Assembly: GCA_031841125.1 (NCBI GenBank)
Contig: CM063110.1
Span: 57,263,946 to 57,327,945, forward strand
DNA from: Acanthococcus lagerstroemiae
Taxonomy: Eukaryota; Arthropoda; Insecta; Hemiptera; Eriococcidae
DNA: 64,000 bases
Reading direction: 5' to 3'
Of the stretch, positions 33,640 to 46,050 are shown piece by piece; positions within the stretch are counted from its first letter, which is position 1, and every line of letters starts with the position of its first letter. Below the pieces are notes generated by a model. That model saw only the letters and a list, made by a program, of their open reading frames with translations. It did no database searches and was not told the DNA's origin. The translations under genes were made by a program, and so were the position numbers.

Positions 33640-34896
33640 GTTGGTAACTGTTATTAGTAAATAGCTACCGTAATTGAGAATATTTTGGTTGGTATACAAA
33701 ATTTGACTTATAAGTTGGGCACGGTTCACCTTTGCAAGAAGAACCTGGACAATGATACTGTGAAGTCTAAAGTGTATCTCAAAGAAGGAGGACGTAGGTA
33801 TTAATTTGGAAAAAAAAAAAATGAACTGCAACGGAGTGTTTGAAAACTCGGCATAAAATTAATTTTAGTATATTCCAACAACTTAATTTTAGTTTTATCC
33901 TGAATTACTTGTAGACTTTGAAAATGATTTAGCTCATGCTTGAATTAACTTGCCCCACTGAAGCTCAACAAATCTCAGTAATTTGCTCACTTTCCAGGCT
34001 TTCTGATGACTACTAATCTTTGTGGAAAATCTTACTATTTTTTATGTATTATAACTTGGTTAACAATGTCCATCTTCTTCAGGATTTAAATCTGAACTTC
34101 ATCTTGCTTACTCCACTCCAACGTACCCCCCCCCCCGCTTAGGTTCTTCCATTTTTTTTGACATCACAAAATAGTTTCAGATTGATTAAAACATTTTAAT
34201 CATCAATTATTCTCATGGAAAGGTAAGGAGATACGGTAAGCGAACCTTAAGACTTGCTAAAACAATTCAATATTGTCATGAAAGAAACATTTCAACTCCC
34301 CCAGACTTGTTTCGAATCCCGCTAAAGCTGTTCAAAAGAGGATAAGGGAGACTGAACTAATATTTTCGTGAGAACAAGAATCCAAGATCATAACCAGTCT
34401 TTTGTATCAGCAGGGGCAAACATAATTTCGTTTGCAGGCTGATAGGAGGCGACGGAGGAAGAAGGAGGGGGAGTAGATTTTCTGTATCCCGAAGAGAGCC
34501 AACGTTCCTGGAAGGAAATAGGAAAATTCCCCTTTTCACTCTCCTCCTTTAGTTAAGACTCTGATGAAACAAACTTTGGACTTCGTTAAGACTCTTTTAG
34601 ACTTTATTCAGACCTATTCGATCTTCTTTAAGACACTGTTATAAAAGCTAGAGAGATATATTGGCTTCTGAAATCCAGATCATGGCACTTGACTCAATTG
34701 GAGGAAAATGATAGCTTGTTAATTGACAGATAGAGATTTGTGTAACCGGGGTCTTCCTCGGACTAGAGGAAAAGAGTGAGAGATCAGGATTGGACATGTT
34801 CGGAAAAACAGCCTGGGAAATTTCGTTACTCACAGATCAAATACTGTTAAAATTTCTCATCTCCATTTCAGAACCCCCAATTTAAAAATTTAACCT
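33640..34896. other. unassigned sequence, possible Jockey 5' region near the end
   Basis: Nothing recognisable from 33640 to 34640; a C10 run lies near 34127-34136. The last 200-250 bp run directly into the Jockey endonuclease and may be leader, but no ORF1 is visible. Confidence 0.3.
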
Positions 34897-34962
34897 GTGG
34901 TGCAGAAAATTAACATTTCCCAGATCCACACCAAAAAAGAGGAAAGCATCAGAAAAATAAAA

Positions 34963-35717
34963 ATGGCCGCTAGTCTACGAATTAGCACTTGGAACGCCAA
35001 TGGGCTTGTTCGTCGCCAAAATGAACTGGAAGAATTTCTCCATACTGAGAAAGGTGATGTGGCCCCGGTTTCAGAAACACGCCTCACTTCCTGGACGCAC
35101 GTACGCATTCGAGGCTACAAGATACTTAGCTGCCCCCACCCCAGCAATCGTTGTCGCGGTGGTGTAGCTGTACTATTTCGCGACCACATACCTTTTTTCG
35201 AAGCTGTCCGCATCCAGCAAGACACTCTCCAACTACTTGGGGTTACGGTACAATTTCCTCAGCACCCACTCACACTGGCATCCATCTACTGCCCGCCACG
35301 CTATCGACTTCAATGCAACGACTTTACACAGCTCTTCCGCCAATTAGGAGCTAGGTTCCTACTGGGTGGTGACTTTAATTCAAAACACACCTTCTGGGGT
35401 TCTCGCCTCATCAATCCAAAAGGGCGGGAACTCTCCAAGGCAATAAATTCTGCCCATCTTGAGGTTGCTATATCACGCAGACCCACCTACTAGACCTACT
35501 GGCCAACTGATCCGCATAAGGTGCTAGATCTGCTCGACTTCTTCGTGCTGCGCCGAATTCTTGCATCGCACGTCTGGGCGGAGAATATCAACGACCTGAC
35601 ATCGGACCACGTTCCAGTTCTCCTCTAACTGTACAGCACCGTCGTTCAAAAACCAGCTAAACAACAACTCTATAATAAGCTGACCGACTGGAATCTCTTT
35701 CCATGGCAGTGGTGCCA
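34963..35717 (+). pseudogene. Jockey-clade LINE endonuclease domain
   Basis: APE-type endonuclease domain of a Jockey LINE ORF2. It begins near Met 34963 (MAASLRISTWNANGL). The catalytic-site blocks are in order: STWNANGL, SETRL, RGGVAVLFRD, LGGDFNSKH and TSDHVPV. The domain nicks chromosomal DNA to start target-primed reverse transcription. In-frame stops at 35491 (TAG) and 35626 (TAA) break it. After about 35717 the frame switches identity: the following residues belong to an RTE-type RT, not a Jockey RT, so the Jockey polymerase is missing. Confidence 0.85.
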
Positions 35718-37150
35718 ATCTGAGATCATTTTGTTGCAGAAAAAAGGTGACAGAATGGATATCAATAATTACAGACCCATTAGTCTCTCTTCTAAAGTAT
35801 GTAAAATGTTCATGTCTTTGGTTAAAAACAGAATATACAAACTCCTAGATAGCCAACAACCAACAGAACAAGCAGGTTTCAGTAAATCTTTCAGTACTAT
35901 TGATCATATTCAAGCTATTAACTAACTTTTAGAAAAAACTAATGAATTTCAATTAAATCTCGCAATTATTTTCCTAGATTTTAATAAAGCATTTGACTCT
36001 TTATACCATGATAAAATCTGGGTAGCCTTGGCATGCCAAGGCATTCCAGAGGACATCATCAATTTTTTAATGAACATTTACAATAATTCTAAAGCCCAAA
36101 TTAAATTAGATAAAATATCAAAAAATTTCCAAATCTCCCGAGGAGTCAACCATGAGGATCCCTTATCCCCCAATATTTTTAATGCAGTTTTGGAACAGGT
36201 ATTTCGCCAGCTAAATTGGGGGAATAAAGGTTTTAAAATCAAAGACAGAAATGGAAACTTGTTTGATTATAAATTTTTGAATAATCTTAGATTTGCAGAT
36301 GACATTGCTCTGATAGGGAAAAACCATACTGAACTGAAAACTATGGTGGATGACCTGGTAAAAGAGAGCCGCAAGGTAGGATTCTCAATCAACCAAAATA
36401 AAACAAAAATTTTGACAAATATTACAAATTTTGAAAAAATTGAAATTCAGGGCAGGAAGATTGAAATTGTCTCAGAGTACAAATATCTTGGTCAAACAGT
36501 AGCATTTACTAACAAAACAGAAAAAGAATTAAAAATTCGAAGAACAAATGCGTGGAAAGCTTTTTGGTCATTACAAAAAATTTTTACAAGTACTCTAAAA
36601 TTAAAATCAAAAATACGTATTCTAGAAAGCTCAGTTCTCCCAGTCCTCACATATGGTGCTCAAACATGGGCTACCACGAAAAAACAAATTTGTAAAATTC
36701 AAACTACCCATAGCTCCATGCTACGAAGCATTTTAGGAGTTAAACTCAAAGATCAAATAAAAGTAAGTTCAATTTTGGAAAAAACTAATGCCAAACAGGT
36801 CTGGGTCCATGCTAAAAGGCTCAAACTAAAATATGCAGGACATATAGTTAGGGACTCCTCTTATGAATGGAACAAAAGATTGACATTGTGGGTCCCTCAT
36901 GAGGGGAGGAGGAGAAGGGGGAGACCCCTAACAAGGTGGTCAGACGAGTTGGTTCAAAATTTCGGTCAAAATTGGCCCATGGTGGCCAAGAACCGAAGCA
37001 AATGGAAACAGGTGACGGAAACCTATGCCCAAAAATGGGCGATCGAAGGCGAGGAGTAAAATTTCGAGGGGGTTTCACTTACCTACCAAATGGTTTATGT
37101 TAAATTTTTTTGTATTCTTTTTCTACCCTCGCATTGGATCATGGTGTAAA
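35718..37150 (+). pseudogene. RTE-like LINE reverse transcriptase, 5' truncated, one stop
   Basis: The reverse transcriptase runs in one frame from about 35718 to the stop at 37057-37059, interrupted only by a TAA at 35923 that is one C-to-T change from CAA. Visible motifs: LLQKKGDR, NNYRPISL, EQAGF, the motif A block IFLDFNKAFDS, RGV-x-DPLSP, the catalytic LRFADDIAL (about 36288-36314), and the C-terminal GHIVRD and GRPLTRW blocks. It belongs to the same family as 1-796 and 60.6-61.2 kb. The 3' UTR reaches roughly 37150; no tail repeat is clear. Apart from the stop the catalytic core looks intact, so this copy is younger than the one at 8-11 kb. Confidence 0.88.
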
Positions 37151-37225
37151 AAAAAAAATTTTTAAAAATAGTGATCACTGACTTGAACGCATTTGAATTC
37201 GTGATCACGTGATCGATATATATAA

Positions 37226-37936
37226 TGAGTATGCTAGTTCCATAGGTAGACTTCTCCGAATTTAGGGAAATTGAGTTAAGTATCGTTTCGGTTACTGTAC
37301 AACACTGCCTACAACGTGACGTCATCGAGTTTCAAAAAACAACAACAGAAGCGCTCCAGTATGCAAACGAAAATTGGTTTAGAATCATAGGTAAACTTAT
37401 CCTATGGAGAAGTCTGGGTCTAACACGATTATTGTTTTGTTTACAAAACTGTGTTTTTGATAATGAATTATTGTCATCGTGTACTAATGTAAAACAATAA
37501 TATGTATAAGTAGTCCTTTCTTTTCAATTATTGCTCAATTTTTTATAACTATACAGCAAAAACTGAATCATGTTGCGTTTTCATTTTTTGTGTATTGATA
37601 ATAAAAATATCTCATTTTGAAAGGTGATAACAACTTACTGATAATTTCCATTTTATTCCTCTTTTGCAGCCTTTTATAGCAATAGTAAACAAAAATTGAT
37701 AAGCAATTTCAAAACATCGTGTCAAACCCAGACTTCTCCATCTTTGAACGCCTTTTGAACACGAATCGGAGTACTTGAAAAAATTTTCGACCTATTATCT
37801 TCAATGTGAGCACAAAAAGTGATCCATCGCACCTAGATCCAACCATTAAGCCCGAACATTAGCTGAAAAACATTTTTTTGCGTTTTCTGGAAAACTAGGT
37901 TTTTGGAAAAGTCTACCTATGGAACTAGCATACTCA
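37226..37936. mobile_element. 711-bp terminal-inverted-repeat element
   Basis: The ends are TGAGTATGCTAGTTCCATAG and its inverse. TATAA lies outside both ends, a possible 5-bp duplication, although the flank is (TA)-rich and a shorter one is possible. Further inside, GGAGAAGTCTGGGT (37406) pairs with ACCCAGACTTCTCC (37728), so the element is a nested hairpin. No transposase. Superfamily open. Confidence 0.7.
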
Positions 37937-37944
37937 TATAAGAG

Positions 37945-39590
37945 TGGCTGTTATACTAAGAAATAACGATGGTGCGAAATAACCAATTTATTCGATTGCA
38001 ACAAAGTACTGACGAAATCGAAATATAAAAGTCCGTAGACCGCGAGAGCAATATAATACAGCATACGTTACACAGCAGCGGTGATTTCGGAAGAACTAAT
38101 ATACAAAGTACATCAATTATTGTATCTGGCAAAGTAGAAGCCCTTCCCCTTCATATGGTATAAGCTTGAACCGACATGTAGAAGTTGGTTACCAGTTTGT
38201 ACGTGTAAGACGAAAGAGAGAAGGAATGAGCGTCGGAATGAATCGTCAACGACGACTGATAAAATTACGCATTCGATGTCCTAACATGAGTGTAATTTTA
38301 TATATATAACTGAAAAATCAGCAAATTTCGCTGATTTCAAATTTAGGGAGAGAACATGGTGGTCTGGCAACGAAGATACCGAGCTAATTTAGTCTTGCGA
38401 TTCGCGTTAGCAGGCTGCGCCGCGGTATTGCTGCGAAGACAGGGAGCCACACGACGTCGGCCTATGTGCGATGTCGCACGTCCGTGCACTTAATGGGCGC
38501 GCCGTACCCTCGGGTCTTATCAAATTAGGCGGGTAAGACATTTCAGGTCTTTTGTCGCGAACCGAAAAGCGTTCGCACCGAAGTCGCTTTTTTTTTTCAT
38601 TTCCTCGTAAAGGGGTAGATTAGATTAAATACCGCGTCTCGAGTTCTAATTTCGGGCCCGAAGACGAGGGGCTGCGCAAGGGAAGCCGGAGCCGCGGTTC
38701 TGGGTTCCTCGGTCGGAGCCCTTCGGTATGTAACGAAAATTAATAGAGACGTTTAAATGTTTACTATTTTTCGTTTTCGTTTCGCCGTGTACAATCAACG
38801 AGCGTCGTAAAGATACACGAGGTCCGACAATCAATCATTAGTCTCGACCTCTCGACTGCAGTCAGTGTGTAGGTACATTCGTTATACCAACTCGGAAACG
38901 TCAGCCCGTCGAATATATTACTTTGTTTTGACGAATTCACAATTATATTAGGACGGTTTCGCCGGAGAATTTATCGAGTTAGGTGTATGCGTGTTGTTGA
39001 ATATACACGCGGAATGGGTGAACATTTCAGCTTGTAGAAACAATCGCGAAATGACAAGTCGATTTTTTTTCTCCCTTTTCTCATTTCTTATGTACGCGTG
39101 GATTCGAGGACTCAGACTTTCAGACACCGAGACGTGTGTATCCCAAATGGGAGTAGTCACCATTAACGGTAATTTATCCGCGAGAAGGAAAAGTAACGCG
39201 TTTGGCGGAGATCGGCTTAAATGACCCAAAGTAGGGCGGTAAACGTCCGACATATTTCAACTTTTTTCGAACATCTCTAATTCTTTCTCTCTCGTCCCTC
39301 CACCCGGGGGCTCTCACCGCCTCTACCGCACGGAGGTATGAAAAGGCGCCACCGGAGGAAACTAACCCCAGCCAACACCGCGGTCCCCCGAAAACAGCCA
39401 ACACCCCCAGGACTCCCACCAACGGCAGTCCTAGCGAGAGCCGCTCGCTCAGCTATGACCACTCATTCTCACACCTTGGATAGGGTTAGTCGGCAGTTCA
39501 CGGAAAAAATTGGAGCACTATTATATGGTAAGACTGCGCACGTTTGTTGTTAGCTCGTGCTAAACAGTCTGATTAATTGGATTCGTTTTG
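37945..39590. other. unassigned, partly GC- and CpG-rich sequence
   Basis: From about 38400 to 39480 the sequence is richer in G+C and CpG than the rest of the window, contains no recognised repeat, and may be single-copy host DNA. No exon could be supported: short ORFs (for example 38948-39253, 39338-39553) have no motif. Confidence 0.35.
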
Positions 39591-39594
39591 TGAC

Positions 39595-39780
39595 TGTAGC
39601 GGCCGCCGTTCTCTTTCGTTGTGACGTATAAACACACCCTCCGAGAGCGAGCGACGTTAACGCGCGGTCGTTTTCACCCCAGCGACAACCAGTTGAGTAC
39701 GAATTGGAGTTCGGAAATACACGCTTTTTCCCGCATCTCACGCGTCTCTTTTCCCGGAAATATGTATGCCGACACGTACA
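39595..39780 (+). mobile_element. 5' LTR of a CsRn1-like Gypsy element
   Basis: The segment starts TGTAGCGGCCGCC and ends CGACACGTACA, giving TGT...ACA termini. It is followed two bases later by a tRNA-Trp-type primer-binding site. The LTR would carry promoter and polyadenylation signals of the element. TGAC precedes it and could be one copy of a 4-bp target duplication. The 3' LTR is lost. Confidence 0.75.
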
Positions 39781-39782
39781 AG

Positions 39783-39798
39783 TGGTGACCTCGACGTG
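39783..39798 (+). promoter_or_regulatory. primer-binding site complementary to tRNA-Trp
   Basis: TGGTGACCTCGACGTG differs by one base from the complement of the tRNA-Trp 3' end (TGGTGACCCCGACGTG) used by CsRn1-type Gypsy elements. It lies 2 bp after the LTR. Confidence 0.75.
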
Positions 39799-39944
39799 AT
39801 AATTTTACTCGTACGAACTTTCACAATTCCTTTCCGTTTTCGGTTTTTTACGAATTTATCGTGAGTGTAAACGATGGCGGATGGACTTGCGCGTTTAAAA
39901 CCCGTTAAAATTTGAATACCATTGTCCAAACTGCCGGCTAAATC

Positions 39945-42750
39945 ATGGAGTCAGTTCAGATGTCGAGTTCTTTGGGGCTGGCCGCAGTCTCCCGAACTCC
40001 GGATCCTCCATCCAATGACGCAGCAATCGCCGTCCTGATCAAGCAAATTGCTGACCTCAAATTAGCTGTACAAGGTTTAATCACCAACAACAGCTATTGC
40101 GGATCCAGGTCCGGAACCAAAAACCGTAGCCCCAGTAATCATCGATCAAAGGATTCCAGTACAACCCGAGATTCAGTCTGCTGGTACCACCATCAATTTA
40201 AGGACAACGCCACACGCTGCAGTACCCCCCTGTTCCTACAAAAAGCCGTCGAAAAACCAGTAACAGAATCGCTAAAGGCGACGAGCGATGCCCCACAGCC
40301 CAAGAAAACGCGTCGCCTCTTCATTCGGGACAGAGGTTCCGGACATTCCTTTCTCATCGATTCTGGCTCCGATATCTCTGCGATCCCGTCTTCATTTGCT
40401 AGCAAACGACAACCCGAAAAATTAGCTCTTTTCGCTGCCAACGCTACAAAAATCAAGACGTATGGTGAGAAATTGATTTCTTTAAATTTAGGTTTACGTC
40501 GGGACTTTAAGTGGCCTTTTATAATTGCGGATGTAGACAAGCCCATTATTGGCGCTGATTTTCTGGACCATTTCAATCTTCTTGTCGACCTTCGCGGAAA
40601 ACGATTAATTGACGGGGAGACATTTCTTAAAACCCTTGGAAAAATCAAACCTGTCGACCCCACTCTCCTTAAATTATCTGCCGTCGACTCAGGAAGTGAT
40701 TTTGCCCAGATTTTGAAAAAATTTCCGAATATTACCCGTCCTTCTAACCTCATGGAGACACCCATTAAACATCAAGTTGTTCATAAGATTAATACTACTG
40801 GTGCTCCCATTAGCGCGAAAGCCCGTTGTTTGCCCCCTACTAAACTCGAAAACGCTAAAAGAGAGTTTCAGTGTATGCTTGACCTTGGCATCTGTCGACC
40901 TTCCAAAAGCCCATGGAGCAGCCCCCTCCATATGACCAATAAACATGATGGTAGCTGGCAACCTGTTGGCGATTATCGCCGCCTCAACACTGTCACAATC
41001 CTTGATCGCTACCCAGTCCCCAATCTGCAAGATTTCAATACCGAATTATCCGGGAAAAAATATCTTCAGCAAGCTGGACGTTATTCGGGCTTATCACCAT
41101 ATCCCTGTCGACCCTGAGGATATTCCGAAAACTGCTGTCATTACGCCCTTTGGCCTGTTCGAATTCCTCCGGATGTCCTTTGGCCTCCATAACGCGCGGC
41201 CCAAACCTTTCAGCGTTTTATGCACGACACTCTCCGTGAACTTCCTTTCTGCTTCGTGTATCTTGACGACATACTTATTGCCTCTTCCTCCCTCGAGGAA
41301 CATCGTACACACGTCGCATTAGTTCTTCAAAAATTGAATGATGTCGGCATTACAATAAATCCGTCTAAATGCCAATTTGCAACAGACGAAATTTTGTTTC
41401 TTGGTTTTATCTTGAACTCCCGTAGCATAAAGCCCACGCCAGAGAAAATCCAAGCAATTCGCGATCTTCCCCTACCTACGACGATTCACGGCCTCAGTCA
41501 ATTCATAGGTACGGTGAATTTCTATCGCCGCGCCATCCCTAAGATGGCAGAAACACAAGCCTGTTTAACCTCGCTGACTGGAAATTCGAAAAAGCGAGAT
41601 AAAACTCCGGTTGTTTGGACCGAGGAGTGCCTCAGCGCTTTCAACAAATTAAAAGAGGACCTAGCAAATGCTACCCTTTTATTTCACCCTGACGGCGATC
41701 TCCCTCTCACCCTATTCACCGATGCTTCGGACATCGCCACTGGAGCAGTCCTCCAACAAAAACGTGGTGACGTTTACAAACCCTTTGCCTTTTTCTCTCG
41801 TAAGTTATCTCCTACCAAAAGTAAATACAGTGTGTATGACCGCGAACTGCTCACCGCTTACTCTGCTGTAAAACACTTTCGTTATTACCTCAAAGGCAGA
41901 CATTTTGAAATTCATACCGACCATAAGCCTCTTACTTTTGCTTTCAAGCAGAAATTGGACAAAGCGTCGCCCAGACAATTTCGTCACCTTGATTTTATAT
42001 CACAATTCACGACGGACATCCGATATGTGAAAGGAGAAGAAAATATTACTGCCGACTACTTCTCTAGAGCCGAAGCCATCTCCATGCCAAATTTGGTCCC
42101 CTGTGACGAGATTGCTCGAGCCCAATAAACCGTCTCCAAGCTTCAACAAATTCTAACTCAGAATTCTACTTCATTAAATATACAGGCCGTCAAAACCGAA
42201 CATTCAAACCATCTACTATTCTGTGATGTTTCAGAATCCAGAATCCGACCCTTTATCCCCAGAGATTTTCGGAAGGTCGTTTTCAACTCTGTCCGTAATC
42301 GTTCTCACCCTGGTATCCGAACCACCGTGAAAATGCTCACGGATTGTTTCGTGTGGCCAGGCATTAGGAAAGACGTCTCTATATGGGCAGAATCATGTAT
42401 TCCTTGCCAACAATCGAAGATCTGACGACACACAAAGAGTCCCCCAGGCAATTTGCATATCCCAAGCTCCCGATTCGAACATATCAACGTTGATATCGTT
42501 GGCCCCCTCCCCGTTTATAATGGTTTCTGGTATTGCGTTACTATGATCGATCGCACTTCTCGCTGGCCTGAGGCTATTCCAGTCCCCGATATCACAGCTG
42601 AAACTGTTGCCTCAGCAATATTTCAAAATTGGATCGCTCGGTTTGGTGCCCCCGTGGTCATTACTACCAATCGTGGACGCCAATTTGAATGCTCCCTTTT
42701 CAAATCCATCACCCAAACCCTTGGTATCAAACATATTAGAACCACTCTTA
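39945..42750 (+). pseudogene. pol: CsRn1-like Gypsy gag-pol, inactivated and 3' truncated
   Basis: The frame from Met 39945 has a very short Gag remnant (about 45 residues before an RS-rich linker, so most of Gag appears deleted) and a CWYHHQF...C knuckle of CsRn1 type. Protease follows (FLIDSGSDISAIP, about 40351), then reverse transcriptase. Two compensating frameshifts lie between about 41064 and 41200. The RT site [10 protein letters not shown] is at about 41255, RNase H (LFTDASD; TDHKPL) at 41710-41940. A TAA stop at 42126 precedes integrase. The integrase HHCC region (SHPGIRTTV...CIPCQQ) and a TGA at 42423 come next. The catalytic core retains the first Asp (NVDIVGPLP), but the second reads TTNRGRQF, Asn for Asp. 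Sequence stops at about 42750 against a LINE. Confidence 0.9.
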
Positions 42751-42754
42751 GGCT

Positions 42755-44390
42755 CTCACTTGGCCTCCGGAGCATCCGGAAGTTTGGCATAAGCTGACGC
42801 AACGCCTTCAGCGTCCGCTCTGCTTTCTCTTCCTTTATACGGAGATAAGGTTTCCAACACAGCTCGTTGTCCACCGTCATCCTCAGGAGCGGTATTCTCG
42901 AAAAATTGTTACGGTAACCACTCATAACAACTAGTCCCAAGCTGGTGTTATGAGTGATTATGAGATGTTATTCAACATTGCGGTAAATGGATAACAACCG
43001 GTAACAACTCATAACAACTTTTTTATAACAACGGTTGTTATCATAACATCGTATAACAACTTTTCGAGAATAGTGGTCCTGGTACCCGGTACCCCATCTG
43101 AGACTGTAGAGGCAACGGTTCACCCGCTAGGTTAAATGGCTGTGGCCTGCTCCCTGTCCGCCCGCAGAAGAAAACGGCTTCTGTCTCCTGGACAACCAAC
43201 TCGACTGCATCCAGCGAGACACCATCTCGATGCTGAGTATGGACCTGCTGCGAACTTCCTGCTCCGACCTCCCCTCTACAAAGAGAAGGGTGTCGTCGGT
43301 AAAGCAGATGGCCTGAACTCCTCTCGAGAGTGTGAGCCGACGGATCCTGTCGAAATACGTGTTCCACAACAGAAGTCCTAAGACCACTCCCTGGGGTACA
43401 CACGCCGAGATGATCTTCTGGACCAGGGAACCTTCCGCGTCTATATACATCTTTCTGTCGGCCAGGTAGCTCCTGATGATCGCTCGTAGGTACCCCGGGA
43501 GATTCCACTCATCTATCGCTTACAGGATGCGCTTCTAAGGCAGTGTATTGAAAGCGTTCCTCAGACCAACAGATTTGCATAAACTATCTTTGCTACATAC
43601 AATGTTGATGATTTTTTACACATACAACACCTCGTCATTGGTCGACTGACCCGCTCGAAACCCATACTGGGATGGCGACAGTCCATCTTTAGAAGTGATA
43701 TTATGCGCTTCTATCCGCAAAGCAATAACCAGCTCCAGTAACTTGTCTATTTCATCCACTGATTATAAGGGGCGGTACGAGGAGAGTAAGCAATCTGTCT
43801 GGTTTGTTACTGTTTTTGCGGAGCAGGACCAGCCTCGCTGTTTTCCATATCGCCAGAAAATGGCTCTCTTTTAGACATCTGGTGAAGCAAGTGTGCAGGC
43901 ATTCAGGCCTTAGCGAGTGGATTAGTTCCCAAACCAGGCTAGGAATGCTGTCCGGCCTCGAGGCTGTCTTGTTTCCTCTGATACGATCCACGGCTACTTT
44001 CAGCTCATAAGCTGTGACTTCCAGCCGCGTATCCCAATCCTGCCTGGCGAGCTCCCGCCTTGGTGATAGCGGCGGGTGCTGGAGAACAGGCATGGCAATG
44101 ATTTCCCCCAGTGTCGAGGATGATAGCCTGGTCATTGAAGAGAGGGAGGGGAGTCGCTGTAGGAACACCTTACATGGGAGGCCCCATGGATCATCGTCCA
44201 CCGTCTTGATGAGCTCGGACCACTCGTCCGCCTTCGTTCTGCTGACGGCTTCTCGCAGTGTTTTCTTGGCAGCCATCCACTCGGTATTCACCTCCTCAGT
44301 ATTGTCAGCTCGAGAGGATCTCTCCCCCCCCCTTTCGATCTTATTTTTACCCACTTCTTTCTCGTTTCTGAACACTCCTCAGCGCGGATG
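42755..44390 (-). pseudogene. R1/LOA-like LINE reverse transcriptase fragment
   Basis: Minus-strand RT pieces in order from right to left: an N-terminal region with AVSRTKADEW, DDPWGLPCKV and VAVDRIRGNK (44375-43900); WKTARLVLL (about 43840); SQYGFRAGQST (about 43660); CVPQGVVLGLLLWN (about 43400); the catalytic region CFTDDTLLF, where Thr replaces the usual Ala (about 43300); then, beyond a [37 protein letters not shown] (42880-42790, shown here only as a landmark). Several frameshifts and stops disable it. It abuts and truncates the Gypsy integrase at about 42750, so it, or a rearrangement, is younger than the Gypsy copy. Endonuclease and the 3' end are missing. Confidence 0.8.
42893..43072. 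mobile_element. 180-bp MITE inside the R1/LOA-like LINE
   Basis: The ends are TATTCTCGAAAA and its inverse TTTTCGAGAATA. Removing the unit joins two parts of the same LINE protein, which proves insertion. The interior carries five ATAACAAC words plus one GTTGTTAT, a subterminal repeat pattern. GCGG at the left and GTGG at the right could be an imperfect 4-bp duplication. Confidence 0.75.
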
Positions 44391-44399
44391 TACAAATAG

Positions 44400-46050
44400 G
44401 TGCAGGGGTATTATGTGTACAGTACAGACGAGAGAATCACTTAACAGACCCTCTATCCTTTCTGCGGAAGACGAAGGACGAATGCTGTTCTTTTGTTATA
44501 TTTGCCAGCAACGATGCAGGGAAAAGAACCAACTGAATGCCAATTACCTATTTTCACCGGTGGAAAGTGGAAACGAAAGAGTATCGTACTCGATTAAGCG
44601 TAAACAATTCGGTACACCTATGTGCCTCTATACACTTCGAATTCGAAAGTACCCAGCGAAAAGTGCGCCTACGATGCGTCGAACACGAACGAACTTCGCG
44701 TGGTGTATACTCCACGGTCTCGGGGAAATAATGACCTCATTATGTTTATTACCTAGCGAGAGGGGTAAGTAACGTGGGAATGAAGATACGTGTAAAATAT
44801 TCGGAAAGTTAGATATACGTATAAATGTTGGTTGTTTAGTTCTGCCGGAGTGCCGCGTGAACTTTTTCTCGACGAATGCACGTGCGACGAATTGTTGATG
44901 TGGTGTAGGTGTCGACAGTTCTTATTTTCGAGTTGGTTTGAAGACAGATCTGTTCTGAGAGTCACGAAATTATGACTGACGAGGTCGGAGCAGTGGCGCC
45001 GGAGCAAGGGGACAGCTAGCACTTCCATTTCTTACAAAGCTGGGGAAATAATAATGAAGCCGTCCCCTGTTTCAACTAAGGGAACTGTAAGTATGAGAGA
45101 GTCCACTATTACACGAAACACACTATATGACCAGACCAATACGCTGGACGCCCATTTTCCTTCAAACCGAAAACGAAGAAATAGCTTGTTTTTTCTTTTG
45201 AAAAAACTTCAATTAGGGTCAGATAGGCGAAGCAATACACCAGTAACATGCTTGCAACGTTAGTTTGAGCTTGAATTCCAGCCACAAAGAAGTAGTAAGA
45301 GATGAAAAAGTGAAAAAAATTGAAGAACCTACACTCCATGCAGATAAATCCGTACACGGATATGTCTTATGGCTACCAAAGACGTTCACGTATTCCTTGG
45401 CCACCCACTCCTTCTTAAACGGTTCAATTAGGCTTATCTTCGAACTCGACCACTTGGACATGGGGAATAATATATTCAAATTTCAGCCTCTTAAGGCAAC
45501 AACAACACATACAAGGCCAACTTGGCGCACGAACAGGTAAATTGACTCCTAATTTCTTTGACTGCTTTTACATATAAAATAAGCTCCGATTGAATTTGTA
45601 GACGTCAAGTTGAAATACTCGGTTGCCAACAGTTTTCAACGGATTACCATCTCATGAATCAAGATCTGAGTTCAGTTTGGCAAAACTCACGTACAATCCA
45701 AAACACAAAGGTGAACCGATGGAATGGAGAAACTGGACTCGTTTTTGCTCGAATTCTACGAGAGATTTCTTGTGCTAACTATGTCCCTTACTCTTCGCAT
45801 AATGCAGAAAACGAAAACGTTCTCCTACAAGAATCTACAAATTTAGAACCGCAGGCTGTAGTTATACACGATAGTGAACCACAGAGTGACCCGAAAGAAT
45901 TCGCTTGGTCAGGCCATTCAATGATAATGAGAAGAAATTATACCTTTTTAAAATCAAATTATCCCGACAAATGCGATGAGTTTAATCTAAAACTAATATT
46001 GCGTTGAGGAAAAAAAAACAAACAAACAAAAAGTCAAAGAATTACTGAAA
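44400..46050. other. unassigned sequence
   Basis: Plus-strand ORFs at 45265-45540 (91 residues) and 45654-46007 (117 residues) have varied composition but no motif I recognise; they could be exon remnants or chance. A hAT-like end CAGTGGCGCCGGAG near 44994 has no visible partner. Confidence 0.3.

Noticed and set aside
44994..45030. hAT element starting CAGTGGCGCCGGAG
   Set aside because: No inverted partner or target duplication found within several kilobases.
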